A stretch of DNA of 64,000 bases from Parasegetibacter sp. NRK P23 (GCF_023721715.1 NZ_JAMDLG010000001.1:3511784-3575783), one strand, 5' to 3'. Counted from the stretch's first letter, positions 1-8,801 are shown. The notes: generated by a model from the sequence alone, not told the origin. A program made the numbers and translations.

Positions 1-1559
1 ACAACAGGAACTACCTGATCGAGAACTATCTTACCTACAAAGGTGAGTCCGGGAACCACCGCTATACCGCGCTGGCAGGACATTCTTTCCAAAAGATATT
101 CGTGCAGGGAAGGGGTACAAGCATCAATACTTTCCCTATTTCAGATGTAGAACCCATCTACAACCCCGGTATCGGAACGGAATTGACCCTCGCCAATAAC
201 CGTCCTTCCGGGTATGCACTCATCAACGAACTGCAATCTTTCTTTGGAAGACTGAACTACCAGTATGATGATAAGTATCTGTTCACCGCTACACTTCGTG
301 CCGACGGTTCTTCCAAGTTCGGCGACAACAAAAAGTACGGGATATTCCCCTCGTTCTCGGGTGCCTGGGTACTTTCAAAAGAGAACTTCCTCCGCAACTC
401 AGTATTCAGTAACCTGAAACTCCGGGCCGGTTGGGGAAGAACGGGTAACCAGGAAATTCCCGCCAAGATCACATTGGCACGCTTCACCTCCAGCACCGCC
501 GCCGGATACAGCTATCCGCTTTATCCCGGAACAGATTTCCCCAGCGGATCCGTTTACACCAGGTTGTACAATCCCGATATCCAGTGGGAAGTATCAGCCC
601 AAACTGATCTCGGGGTAGATTTCGAATTCATGAACGGCGCATTGAGCGGTACCGTGGATTATTTCAGGAAAGTAACCAACAACATCCTGCTGGTGGTGAT
701 TCCTGCCGATCCTATTCAACCCGTGAGTGAGCAATGGACCAACGTGAAAGACATGACCATTACCAACAAAGGTGTGGAAATCGACCTTAATTACAGGAAC
801 AAGACCAGCTTCGGTCTCGGCTATTCCATCGGCGGAAACATCACTTTCATAGACAACGTGGTGAAGAACTCTCCTTATACCGTTATTCCTTCCGGCTCCG
901 CGTCTGGTTCCGGACTTACTTCGGCTACCATTAACGGCTATATCAACAACGAAGCGATCGGTACTTTCTTCCTCCGTGAATTCACCGGGTTCGATGCCAA
1001 TGGTATCAGTACTTTCACCGATGTGAACAAGGACGGCGTAGTGAACGATCTGGACAGAAAACCATTGGGTTCCGCATTACCCACTACTATGTACAATGTG
1101 AATGGAACACTGTCCTACAAAGGGTTTGATCTTGCCGCTAATTTCAACGGCGTTTCCGGAAATAAGATATACGATAACACCGCAAATGCCAGTTTCTACA
1201 AACTCCTGCTTTCCAAAGGCGTGAATACTACACCTGCTGCGGTTGAGTTTCCTGAAGAATCCGTGAACAACTCAGCGCCCGTTTCTTCCCGCTATCTGAA
1301 GGATGGAAAATTCTTCCGCCTCAATAACCTTTCCCTGGGCTATAACTTCAATACCACGGCCCTTGGCATCTCTTCCTGGGTGAAGGCCATGCGCGTATCG
1401 CTCACAGGGCAGAACCTTTTCGTGATAACACCTTACGATGGTTATGATCCTGAAGTAAATACTGACCGCCAGATCGGTGGGGTATTGTCTTATGGAATTG
1501 ATTACCTCAGTTATCCTAAAGCCAGAACATTCCTGCTGGGCTTCAACTTCACCTTTTAA
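1..1559 (+). CDS. SusC/RagA-family TonB-dependent receptor, C-terminal part
   Basis: Open from the left edge (codon phase begins at base 3) to a TAA at 1557-1559, so the N-terminus, plug and most of the barrel start lie outside the window. The visible part is about 519 residues of alternating strands typical of a SusC barrel. It includes the family-typical stretch 'LRADGSSKFG..KKYGIFPSFSGAWVLS' and an end rich in aromatic barrel strands (final residues FNFTF). SusC proteins form an outer-membrane pore that works with a SusD lipoprotein lid to import oligomers using TonB energy. The SusD gene follows directly, 11 bases after the stop. The substrate cannot be told from sequence; no degradative enzyme is in the same operon inside the window. 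Confidence 0.95.
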   Translation, partial: NRNYLIENYLTYKGESGNHRYTALAGHSFQKIFVQGRGTSINTFPISDVEPIYNPGIGTELTLANNRPSGYALINELQSFFGRLNYQYDDKYLFTATLRADGSSKFGDNKKYGIFPSFSGAWVLSKENFLRNSVFSNLKLRAGWGRTGNQEIPAKITLARFTSSTAAGYSYPLYPGTDFPSGSVYTRLYNPDIQWEVSAQTDLGVDFEFMNGALSGTVDYFRKVTNNILLVVIPADPIQPVSEQWTNVKDMTITNKGVEIDLNYRNKTSFGLGYSIGGNITFIDNVVKNSPYTVIPSGSASGSGLTSATINGYINNEAIGTFFLREFTGFDANGISTFTDVNKDGVVNDLDRKPLGSALPTTMYNVNGTLSYKGFDLAANFNGVSGNKIYDNTANASFYKLLLSKGVNTTPAAVEFPEESVNNSAPVSSRYLKDGKFFRLNNLSLGYNFNTTALGISSWVKAMRVSLTGQNLFVITPYDGYDPEVNTDRQIGGVLSYGIDYLSYPKARTFLLGFNFTF

Positions 1560-1570
1560 TGTGTACTACC

Positions 1571-3271
1571 ATGAACAAGAAAAATAAACTATTCGGAATA
1601 CTGATGGCAACCCTCCTGCTGGGAACGGGTTGTACCAAACTGGATGAAAAAGTACTGGACGAATCCCTTACACCGGGATCAGGAACGGCCACTGATCTTG
1701 AAACAGCCGAAGGGGTAATCGCGCCTGTGTATGCGCAGCTTCCCGACCTGTTCCTGCATACCCGTTATTTCACCTTGCAGGAAATTTCCTCCGATGAGGC
1801 GATATTGCCTTACCGCGGTGGTACAGACTGGGGTGACAACGGTATTTACATTGCCATGCACACGCACAACTTCACTACTTCCGACGCGAACATCCGGGGC
1901 GTGTGGAACCTCCTTACGCAGGGCGTTTCGAGAACTGTTACGGCGATCAATACTTTGCCCACACTCAACGATCCTTCCGCAAAAACCTTCCTCGCAGAAG
2001 CCAGGGCCATGCGTGCATATTACAATATGCTGCTCCTCGATTTGTTCGGGATGTCTTTTGTAAAGGAAAACGGCGGGGAACTTTCAAAGATCATCCGCGG
2101 CAACGATGCGGTAGAATACATTAAAAGTGAACTGCTCGCCGTTGAGCCTGATCTATCTTCCGATGTTACCCACGGCCGCATGTCGAAGCAGGCTGCCTGG
2201 GGCATTCTGGCACGGCTGCACCTGAATGCAGCGGTATACCGCGATATCTACGGTACCCCGTCTTTCACCAATGAGGATATGGACAAAGTACTTGAGTATT
2301 GCGATAAGATCATCGCTTCCAACAAGTACCAGTTCTCCCCTGAATACTTCGATCTTTTCGATGACGATAATGACACCAACAAAGAGATCATCTTCGCTGT
2401 TGATCAGCGTGCGGAACTGAATGGCCACAACCGTCTGGCGTATTTCTCCCTTTCCGGCGACCAGTTCCCGCTGCCGCAATACACCGGCGCGAATGGTACC
2501 GATGGTCCCGCCATTACTTCAGATTTCTACCGTACATGGGTGAATGCTTATGCACCCGCTGACCCAGCAGCGGCAGACGCACGTTTCTACAAACAGAACT
2601 TTACCGTGGATCCCGTTACGGAAGAAGCCTGTATTCCCGCCGCTAATTTCCACATCAACCGCGGCATCCTCCGTGGACAACAATATGGTTTGAAAAGGGT
2701 AAGCGGTGTTTTCCAGAAATGTCCCAACGGCGATATGAAAGTATCCAAACTGTTTCACGATACCCGTAACCGTGGCGACCTGGCCGTGAATTTCACCGAA
2801 CAGGTGGATTACACCACAGCGGGCAGCAACTATCCCTCCGGTTTCCGCGTTTCCAAATATGAGTTCAGCCGCAAATCGGTGAGTGGAAGGAACTTTGGGG
2901 AAGCGAATATTGTCATCCTCCGTTTGGCCGATGTATACCTGATGCGGGCCGAAGCCAAACTCAGGAGAAACAACGATGCCGCCGGAGCATTGGCCGATGT
3001 GAACCTGGTACGCACATCAAGAACAGCCAGAACGCCTGTTCCAGCCGCGCTTACATCCATGAACCTGGAAACACTTTACCGGGAAAGAGGATTTGAACTG
3101 TACTGGGAAATGGTGCGCAGAACCGATATGATCCGCTTCGGAAAGTATGAAGGCACCTGGACCGAGAAGAATAATTCCAACCCTGAAAGAAGGTTGTTCC
3201 CTATCCCGCAGACTGCTATCGATGGCGCAAGTAATGTGAAGGATTATCTTGTGCAGAATAAGGGTTACTAG
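1571..3271 (+). CDS. SusD/RagB-family nutrient-binding outer-membrane lipoprotein
   Basis: 566 residues. I chose the ATG at 1571 because it gives a clean lipoprotein signal: MNKK, a hydrophobic run, then the lipobox LLGTGC with Cys21. An upstream in-frame ATG at 1559 overlaps the susC stop and would add four residues. The rest has SusD character: a TPR-rich region around residues 100-250 with 'EARAMRAYYNMLLLDLFG', and a C-terminal part with 'ILRLADVYLMRAEA' and 'LYRERGFELYWE'. SusD sits on the cell surface and hands ligand to the SusC pore. It is cotranscribed with the upstream receptor and ends just before a strong terminator. Substrate unknown. Confidence 0.95.
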   Translation: MNKKNKLFGILMATLLLGTGCTKLDEKVLDESLTPGSGTATDLETAEGVIAPVYAQLPDLFLHTRYFTLQEISSDEAILPYRGGTDWGDNGIYIAMHTHNFTTSDANIRGVWNLLTQGVSRTVTAINTLPTLNDPSAKTFLAEARAMRAYYNMLLLDLFGMSFVKENGGELSKIIRGNDAVEYIKSELLAVEPDLSSDVTHGRMSKQAAWGILARLHLNAAVYRDIYGTPSFTNEDMDKVLEYCDKIIASNKYQFSPEYFDLFDDDNDTNKEIIFAVDQRAELNGHNRLAYFSLSGDQFPLPQYTGANGTDGPAITSDFYRTWVNAYAPADPAAADARFYKQNFTVDPVTEEACIPAANFHINRGILRGQQYGLKRVSGVFQKCPNGDMKVSKLFHDTRNRGDLAVNFTEQVDYTTAGSNYPSGFRVSKYEFSRKSVSGRNFGEANIVILRLADVYLMRAEAKLRRNNDAAGALADVNLVRTSRTARTPVPAALTSMNLETLYRERGFELYWEMVRRTDMIRFGKYEGTWTEKNNSNPERRLFPIPQTAIDGASNVKDYLVQNKGY

Positions 3272-3290
3272 GAAAAGTAAACATAAAAAG

Positions 3291-3328
3291 AAAGAGGGTG
3301 TATCGTACTGTTGATACACCCTCTTTTT
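3291..3328 (+). terminator. Rho-independent terminator after susD
   Basis: Perfect 14-bp stem AAAGAGGGTGTATC (3291-3304) / GATACACCCTCTTT (3313-3326) with an 8-base loop, followed by Ts. It sits 20 bases after the SusD stop. The same hairpin recurs at 5449 and 12788 as the head of a longer dispersed repeat. Confidence 0.85.
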
Positions 3329-3407
3329 ATTCAGGTCCCTGATAGAGACAATTTTCGTTTATGCTATTCTCGGAGGCTTCATTTAATTTTTAAGACAGCC
3401 TCTTTTT
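3291..3407 (+). repeat. Dispersed ~112-bp intergenic repeat, copy 1
   Basis: Begins with the terminator hairpin and continues with a conserved unit GTCCCTGATRGAGACAATTT, CGTTTATGCTATTCTC and GCTTCATTTAAT. It ends in AAGACAGCCTCTTTTT (3392-3407), which resembles a degenerate second copy of the right stem arm. The same order and spacing occur at 5449-5560 and 12788-12902. It has no coding capacity. It could be a small non-autonomous mobile element or a conserved 3'-end/terminator module. Confidence 0.75.
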
Positions 3408-3424
3408 GGGGAGCCTCACCCCGC

Positions 3425-3445
3425 CCCCTCTCCGCAGGAGAGGGG
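3425..3445. repeat. Short GC-rich hairpin CCCCTCTCC-GCA-GGAGAGGGG
   Basis: Perfect 9-bp stem with a 3-base loop, preceded by CCTCACCCCGCCC, lying between convergent genes. From memory, this CTCACCCC...CTCTCC/GGAGAGGGG composition is a widespread intergenic repeat in Bacteroidota; I could not check that here. Its function is unknown. Confidence 0.5.
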
Positions 3446-3509
3446 TATAGTTTAAATTAGCGGAGAGAATTTATCTTCTTATGATGTTCCAGGTAAATGG
3501 GATGAATTG

Positions 3510-5333
3510 CTATTTCAGGTTCAGGGCCTTCAGTATTTTATGGAACACTTCCGTATTCTCGTAAGTTCCGGTAAACAACTGAGCGCCGGGGCCATAAGCG
3601 AAAACCGGTACCGGTAAAGCGGTGTGGTCGGTGGTGGCGAATTGTCCGGCAACGAAACCTGTTTTATAATCACCTCCCAACAGGGTAAGGCCACCAGTTT
3701 CATGATCTCCGGTAACAATTACCAGCGTTTCTCCGTTCGTATCGGCGAACGCCATCGCCTGTGCGATGGTTTGGTCGAAGTCGAGTACTTCAGTGACGAG
3801 ATAAGGGAGGTTGTTGGCGTGCCCTCCGTGATCTATTTGTGCGGCTTCGAGCATCATAAAGAAGCCCTGTTTGCCGGTTAAATGTTCCGTGGCTTTTTTA
3901 AAGGATTCCGCCAGCCATGCGCCTCTTCCATGTAGCATGGAGGTGCCGGCGCGTTTTTCCACCACCACATATTGTGTGGTGTTATTTTGAACAAGACTAT
4001 CGGCAGTGGAGATTACTTTGAACGGCGCTTTCATTTCGGCTAACGCTTTGCTGGTTTCTGTTCCTGCTGAACCCATTAAAAGATCGATGCCTGATTGTTG
4101 CAGGTCGCGGATAATGGCTGCGCTGCTGCTGCGTTCTGCCTGGTGCGCGTAAAAATCTGCAGGCGTGGCATCGCTGATGTCTCCGGACGTGATCAGTGCG
4201 GTGCGCATGCCTTTCTTCTTCAACAACGCGGGCAATTGCGGAATAGGCGCACCGGTGTGGTCCACACCCACGGAGCGGTTGTTCGTTTTTTCACCGGTGG
4301 CGAATGCGGTGGAACCCGGGGCGGAATCCGTGATGTAACTGTCGAATGAACTGGTTTTGCTGATGCCGGTGTATTTCATGCTGAACACGTTCAGGGCGCC
4401 GTGGTTGGCAGTATAACCGGCGTACCACTGCGGGAAGCTGGTGCCGTCACCAATCAGCAGGATGATGTTTTTGGGCGCTTTATGGGCGCCATCGTTTTTG
4501 TGCAGCGGCTGGTATAGTTGGTGTGGTGGTGTCGCCTGTTGAAAACTCCGCATGGGCAGGCTATTCATGAAGAAAGCGCTTTCCGTGACGTGGTCGGTAT
4601 TGATCCAGTCTGCATGTAAACGCATCAGCTGGTACCAGGTATTGATAATGTCGGGCGCGTTCCAGAAGCGGATTTTTTTGTTCAGCCGGTGCGCCACGCT
4701 TACCAGTGAATCAATGGTTTTTCTTTCTGCCGCCGGAATGATGCCCATGCCGTTCCACCGGGTATAAGCTTTCAGGTTATCGCTGAAAAGCGCTATTCTT
4801 TTCAGTGTTTCAGTATCATAAGCCTGAGTGAAAACACCATCAAAAAACAGATAGGAAGGATATCCTGTAAACGTGTTTACCGGTGGACGGTTACCGGATA
4901 TTACAATACTGATCTTATCGGATCCGGTGATGCGTGGATATTTTTCCAGCAGGCGGATCAGCGTGTCCAATGTAGGAACGGCTTCGGTTTTAATGTCAAT
5001 CAGCAATTGAAGTTTCCGGGTATGCGCGGTATCTATGTTACCGTTGTATTTTTTAAGGATGGAATCCAGCGGAGCGAGGTAAAGTTTTTCCAAGGTAATA
5101 TGCTGGTTCAGTTGTTGCTTTTCATGGGCCACCAGCAATGCTCCTTTTTCCAGGAATATATCCGCCTCGATAGAACCAAATCCGGCATGGTAGGCGTTCC
5201 AGAAGGGTATTGCTTTTTCATAATCATTGTGCGCGTGCAGTTGTGCCGGCGTGTAACGAAGCTGTTGCGCGGCCAGTTTATTTTCGACCAAATAAAAGGA
5301 GCCGGCCAGTACCAGGAATACGATTTTTTTCAT
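3510..5333 (-). CDS. Secreted two-domain enzyme: GDPD/PI-PLC-like domain fused to alkaline phosphatase
   Basis: 607 residues from the ATG at 5333, chosen because it starts a signal peptide (MKKIVFLVLAG...AAQ); 14 further upstream codons are open but unlikely. Residues 25-260 resemble the PI-PLC/glycerophosphodiesterase-type TIM barrel of AIM6-like proteins: HAHNDYEKAIPFWNAY, then 'SIEADIFL', 'VAHE' and 'LLIDIKTEA'. Residues 290-607 are a PhoA-type alkaline phosphatase: metal motif LLIGDGTSFP (about 292), nucleophile Ser337 in ITDSAPGSTAFATG, metal ligands in QIDHGGHANN and TGDHETGG. Likely periplasmic or surface located. The first domain could open a phosphodiester and the second remove the phosphate, but coupled activity is inference. 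Convergent with the SusCD pair, not in its operon. Confidence 0.88.
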   Translation of the reverse strand: MKKIVFLVLAGSFYLVENKLAAQQLRYTPAQLHAHNDYEKAIPFWNAYHAGFGSIEADIFLEKGALLVAHEKQQLNQHITLEKLYLAPLDSILKKYNGNIDTAHTRKLQLLIDIKTEAVPTLDTLIRLLEKYPRITGSDKISIVISGNRPPVNTFTGYPSYLFFDGVFTQAYDTETLKRIALFSDNLKAYTRWNGMGIIPAAERKTIDSLVSVAHRLNKKIRFWNAPDIINTWYQLMRLHADWINTDHVTESAFFMNSLPMRSFQQATPPHQLYQPLHKNDGAHKAPKNIILLIGDGTSFPQWYAGYTANHGALNVFSMKYTGISKTSSFDSYITDSAPGSTAFATGEKTNNRSVGVDHTGAPIPQLPALLKKKGMRTALITSGDISDATPADFYAHQAERSSSAAIIRDLQQSGIDLLMGSAGTETSKALAEMKAPFKVISTADSLVQNNTTQYVVVEKRAGTSMLHGRGAWLAESFKKATEHLTGKQGFFMMLEAAQIDHGGHANNLPYLVTEVLDFDQTIAQAMAFADTNGETLVIVTGDHETGGLTLLGGDYKTGFVAGQFATTDHTALPVPVFAYGPGAQLFTGTYENTEVFHKILKALNLK

Positions 5334-5448
5334 GCGTGAACTTTTCAGGTGTTCTCTAAAGGTATAAACGCACAAAGGTAAATTGAGGAAACGCTTGCTG
5401 ATATTATGTTTGCGTTACTTCATGGTGATTCAATACCATCATTAAAAC

Positions 5449-5485
5449 AAAAGAGGGTGTATCAAATACGATACACCCTCTTTTT
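5449..5485 (-). terminator. Terminator hairpin downstream of the NmrA gene
   Basis: AAAAGAGGGTGTATC / GATACACCCTCTTTTT stem with a 6-base loop. It carries Ts on both strands, so it can act in either direction; the gene it follows is on the minus strand and ends at 5582. It is the head of repeat copy 2. Confidence 0.75.
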
Positions 5486-5560
5486 GTTCGGTTCCCTGAT
5501 GGAGACAATTTTCGTTTATGCTATTCTCAGATACTTCATTTAATTTGAGACACCCTCTTT
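5449..5560 (+). repeat. Dispersed ~112-bp intergenic repeat, copy 2
   Basis: Same architecture as the element at 3291: hairpin, then TTCCCTGATGGAGACAATTT, CGTTTATGCTATTCTCAG and CTTCATTTAATTT, ending GAGACACCCTCTTT (5547-5560). This terminal arm differs from the hairpin's right arm (GATACACCCTCTTT) at one position, so the left arm could pair with either one. Confidence 0.75.
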
Positions 5561-5581
5561 AGTTTGTATAATGCCCTATTC

Positions 5582-6466
5582 CTAAACTACTGCAGGTGCA
5601 TACACTTTGCCCAGGAACAGTTCCAGTGTGGTGGATTTTCTGCCCAGCAAAGCTTCGCCATCATTGGTGTCGGTATCAAACTCACCTTGTTTGAACGCTT
5701 CCCCGAACCCGGCGAACATCTCCACATATTCCTGTGGAACACCCGCTTGTTGCAGCACATTTTTATAAGTAGCCACATCAGGTGATACAAAGGCGATGGA
5801 TTTTCCTGTAATTGCTGAAATGATATGCGCCACATCGCCAAAAGAGTAACCAACAGCTCCGGAAACATTGTATACTTTATTTTCATGTCCGTCCTGCGTG
5901 AGTACATTCGCGCCGATCTCGGCCATTTCGCTCCGCAGCATTACGTTAAGCTTACCTTCTCCGGAGGGGAAAAAAACGGTACCCGTTTCCAGTACTTTAT
6001 CACCGGTGAACATGGGGATAAAATCCATATAGATGTTGTGCCGGAGAAGGGTATAAGTAAGACCGGATTCTTTCAGCAGGCGCTCTGTTACAATATGCCC
6101 TTCCGCGAGTTGCGCGATCGGTGAATCCGCACTCTCATTCTTCCGTTGAAAACTCGTATAGAACACGTGTTTTACCCCGGCTTCCTGCGCCGCTTTCACC
6201 ACGTTCTCATGTTGAGTCACCCGTTTAACGATGTCGTTACCGGAGATGAAATAAAGCTTATCGATGTTCCTGAAAGCGGCAACTAGACTTTCATAATCAT
6301 CGTAATTGCCAGTGCGAACTTCTATCCCCTTTGCTTTGAAAGCCACCGCTTTGGCTTCATCCCTTACCAATACCGCGAGGTTGGAAGCTGCTGTTCTGTC
6401 CAGCAACTGCTTTACGATTTCCTGTCCTAAACTGCCCGTTGCTCCCGTAATTAAAATCTTTGCCAT
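5582..6466 (-). CDS. NmrA/QOR2-type SDR family NAD(P)-dependent oxidoreductase
   Basis: 294 residues, the normal length for the family. The N-terminal Rossmann motif ILITGATGSLGQEIV (residues 4-18) binds NAD(P). 'VRTGNYDDYESLVAAF', 'KLYFISGND' and 'GVKHVFYTSF' match NmrA-like quinone oxidoreductases such as E. coli QorB/YtfG. The likely role is NAD(P)H-dependent reduction of quinones or other electrophiles in the cytoplasm. It is divergent from an HxlR regulator 144 bases away, the usual arrangement for a redox- or electrophile-responsive pair. The exact substrate is not visible. Confidence 0.9.
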   Translation of the reverse strand: MAKILITGATGSLGQEIVKQLLDRTAASNLAVLVRDEAKAVAFKAKGIEVRTGNYDDYESLVAAFRNIDKLYFISGNDIVKRVTQHENVVKAAQEAGVKHVFYTSFQRKNESADSPIAQLAEGHIVTERLLKESGLTYTLLRHNIYMDFIPMFTGDKVLETGTVFFPSGEGKLNVMLRSEMAEIGANVLTQDGHENKVYNVSGAVGYSFGDVAHIISAITGKSIAFVSPDVATYKNVLQQAGVPQEYVEMFAGFGEAFKQGEFDTDTNDGEALLGRKSTTLELFLGKVYAPAVV

Positions 6467-6500
6467 GATCTGTCGTTTTAGATTATTTTAATGTATTTAG

Positions 6501-6513
6501 TTACTTTTAGTAA
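6501..6513. promoter_or_regulatory. Candidate HxlR operator, oxidoreductase side
   Basis: Palindrome TTACT-TTT-AGTAA, 35 bases upstream of the oxidoreductase start. TTAC...GTAA inverted repeats are, as I recall, the operators of HxlR/DUF24 regulators such as B. subtilis YodB and CatR. Assignment to the neighbouring regulator is inference. Confidence 0.5.
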
Positions 6514-6569
6514 GTCAAAGCTAAATAGTAACTTCGTTCCGGACAAGAAGGAACGCTGCCGTATCCAAC

Positions 6570-6583
6570 TTACTTTTTGGTAA
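6570..6583. promoter_or_regulatory. Candidate HxlR operator, regulator side
   Basis: TTACTTTTTGGTAA, a second TTAC...GTAA inverted repeat lying 28 bases upstream of the regulator's ATG. Its likeness to the 6501 site suggests one protein binds both and also controls itself. Confidence 0.5.
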
Positions 6584-6610
6584 CTATTGTTGAGTATCAA
6601 TCTTATAACA

Positions 6611-6973
6611 ATGAAAAAAGAACCGATAATTTTTTCGAGAACAGAGAACTGTCCGATCAGAACGGTATTGGACAGGCTTGGCGACAAATGGTCGATACTC
6701 GTGATCCTGACTTTGGGAGGTGTGGAGAAGATGCGTTTCAACGAATTGCAGAAAAGCATTGGCGATGTATCCCAACGCATGCTGGCGGTAACTTTGCGCA
6801 CGCTGGAAGCCGATGGCCTGGTAAAACGGACTATTTACCCGGAAATTCCGCCACGCGTGGAATACAATATTACGGAGCGGGGGCTTTCGCTGCTCCCGCA
6901 CATCCAGGGCTTAACAAAATGGGCGGATGAAAATATGCCCGCGATAAAGCGGTCGAGGAAGAAGTTTGTGTAA
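6611..6973 (+). CDS. HxlR-family winged-helix transcriptional regulator
   Basis: 120 residues from the ATG at 6611; the frame is open upstream only through TTG codons. Contains the HxlR pattern: a Cys near the N-terminus (ENCPIRTVLDRLGDKW, Cys14 or so), then 'MRFNELQKSIGDVSQRML' (recognition helix region), 'LRTLEADGLVKR' and 'RVEYNITERG'. In several family members the N-terminal Cys senses quinones, aldehydes or oxidants. Divergent from the NmrA oxidoreductase, with TTAC...GTAA palindromes between them. It probably represses both genes until an electrophile modifies the Cys; that is inferred from relatives. Confidence 0.92.
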   Translation: MKKEPIIFSRTENCPIRTVLDRLGDKWSILVILTLGGVEKMRFNELQKSIGDVSQRMLAVTLRTLEADGLVKRTIYPEIPPRVEYNITERGLSLLPHIQGLTKWADENMPAIKRSRKKFV

Positions 6974-7102
6974 GAAGGATTCATTTCTTTTCTGGAAGCG
7001 GCGTTATAATTTATTTCTGTTCTCCCCTATAACTTGCTAAATTCATTTATCCTTTCCGTCCCCATGTAAATGCTTCGTATTTATTCACCTAAATGGTAAA
7101 GG

Positions 7103-8650
7103 ATGAAGTGGTACAGCATTATTGCGGGCACAGTATTCCTGCTGCTTTTGTTGGCGGTTATTATCCTGATTCCTTGTCCTACAGGGCCGCAACTTAATTT
7201 TTTCCGCATATTCATCGCCATCGCGGCGGGCGCTTTCGCGGCTACTATTCCGGGTAAAATCACGGTAACGAATAAGTTTATTGTGGCCACCAGCGCCATC
7301 GGTGTTTTTGTGCTCGTGTACCTCGTGAATCCAGCCGGATGGAGCACCGGTGATGATTGCAAAGTGCGTATGTTAAAAGCGACGGTTTATGTGGATGAAC
7401 AACCCGCAGCCGGTGTGGAAATCACCATTCCCGACCTTGGACAGCAATTCAAGACAGATGATTTCGGCAACGTGCGCATCGACTATGCGGGTGCCCAGGT
7501 GACCTTCCCGTTAAGATTGATTTTCCGCTACAAATCTGCCGTGGATACTACGATACTGTTGGATCAACCTGAAAACAAAATGGAGTTCCGGCTGCAATCC
7601 AGGAAGACCGGTTCCTTCCGGATGAACGGTGAACAATCGCTTTCCTACCAGTTCAGGGACCTCGATTTTAATATCTCGTTGCTGAACCCCAACAAATTTG
7701 ATCCTGATCTTCCCATGCGGGACACCTTGAAATATTTCCTGCGCCAGCGGAACGATACCATCTTTATTCAACACGGGTCTACCTTACTCAATAAAATATA
7801 TGGAAACGAAGTTTTGAACGAGCGGTATGGTTTCGATGAAATGGCCCTGGGCATCAACCTCCCTTTGCTGGATGTCAAGTTCACGAATAATTCCGATGCC
7901 GCGGTTTTCTTCCACCAAGCGAGTCTGATGGTAGCGGAAAGCCAGCCCAATAACAATGCGCTGCTGATCCCTTCAGGTTTTGATGATTTCTGTATTTATA
8001 ATATAGGCTGGGGAAGCGCGAAAAATATCCGGGTCAATTATACATTGGTTCCTGCAAAGCAATACCAGGGCTGGAAGAATGAATTTGAACAACAACTGAA
8101 TTTTCCCGCCATTCCTTCCGGCAACAGCGGTGAGGGAGATGCTTATGTTTCCTGTAAAGGCGTGGAGCAAATCATCGCAAGGGGCGTGAGTCCGCGAATC
8201 TTCCAGGATGAATTCGGGGATCCGAATGACCTTGATCCGCAAAGAAAGAGATTGTACGATCAACTGGTTGGCGACTTTGATAAGGGCGCCATTTTTTTTG
8301 GAAAGATCACCTACACCAATACCGATAACAGCGTCCGGGAACAAAAATTTGAAACCTTCGTAAATGTGGGCGGCGGGTACGGCGCGGGCGTGGAAATTGA
8401 ATACAATTACAACGCGCAACTGAAGGCGGAAGGGAAAGCGTACGAAGTGATCGTACCCATCTCGCATGGCATCAAACCAAAAGATTTTGACCGCCTCTCT
8501 TTAACACTGGCGTCTCCACGAGCGGGGAAACATTTTTTCAGAATGGCGTTCAACTACAATAACGAACAGGTGGTATTCCCATTTGTTTTCTGCCTTGATT
8601 ATTTTATTACGCCTTCAGGAAGCGGGTTGTTGAAGAAGAAAGTAGGGTAA
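7103..8650 (+). CDS. Membrane-anchored protein of unknown function
   Basis: 515 residues, not recognised. Three hydrophobic segments near residues 5-24, 33-50 and 57-77 are followed by a large soluble part. Residues 88-150 (KVRMLKATVYVDEQPAAGVEITIPD...TDDFGNVRIDY) look like a carboxypeptidase-regulatory-like beta domain, which would place that part outside the cytoplasm. The remainder shows no motif I can name and ends in a beta-rich stretch with a LKKKVG tail. GGTAAAGG precedes the ATG as a plausible ribosome-binding site. It stands alone between the HxlR gene and the aldehyde oxidoreductase operon. Confidence 0.75.
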   Translation: MKWYSIIAGTVFLLLLLAVIILIPCPTGPQLNFFRIFIAIAAGAFAATIPGKITVTNKFIVATSAIGVFVLVYLVNPAGWSTGDDCKVRMLKATVYVDEQPAAGVEITIPDLGQQFKTDDFGNVRIDYAGAQVTFPLRLIFRYKSAVDTTILLDQPENKMEFRLQSRKTGSFRMNGEQSLSYQFRDLDFNISLLNPNKFDPDLPMRDTLKYFLRQRNDTIFIQHGSTLLNKIYGNEVLNERYGFDEMALGINLPLLDVKFTNNSDAAVFFHQASLMVAESQPNNNALLIPSGFDDFCIYNIGWGSAKNIRVNYTLVPAKQYQGWKNEFEQQLNFPAIPSGNSGEGDAYVSCKGVEQIIARGVSPRIFQDEFGDPNDLDPQRKRLYDQLVGDFDKGAIFFGKITYTNTDNSVREQKFETFVNVGGGYGAGVEIEYNYNAQLKAEGKAYEVIVPISHGIKPKDFDRLSLTLASPRAGKHFFRMAFNYNNEQVVFPFVFCLDYFITPSGSGLLKKKVG

Positions 8651-8801
8651 TTAATCCGGCTTCGGAACCTGAATCTGCGATAATGGTGTACATCGTGTTG
8701 CGGGAACGGAAATTATGTGAACACTCCTGGATTTGAGTACGGAAAAAGAACTAACTTTCCTTTGATTTCTGCGTTATCCATACTTAAAAATTTCTCCCGA
8801 T

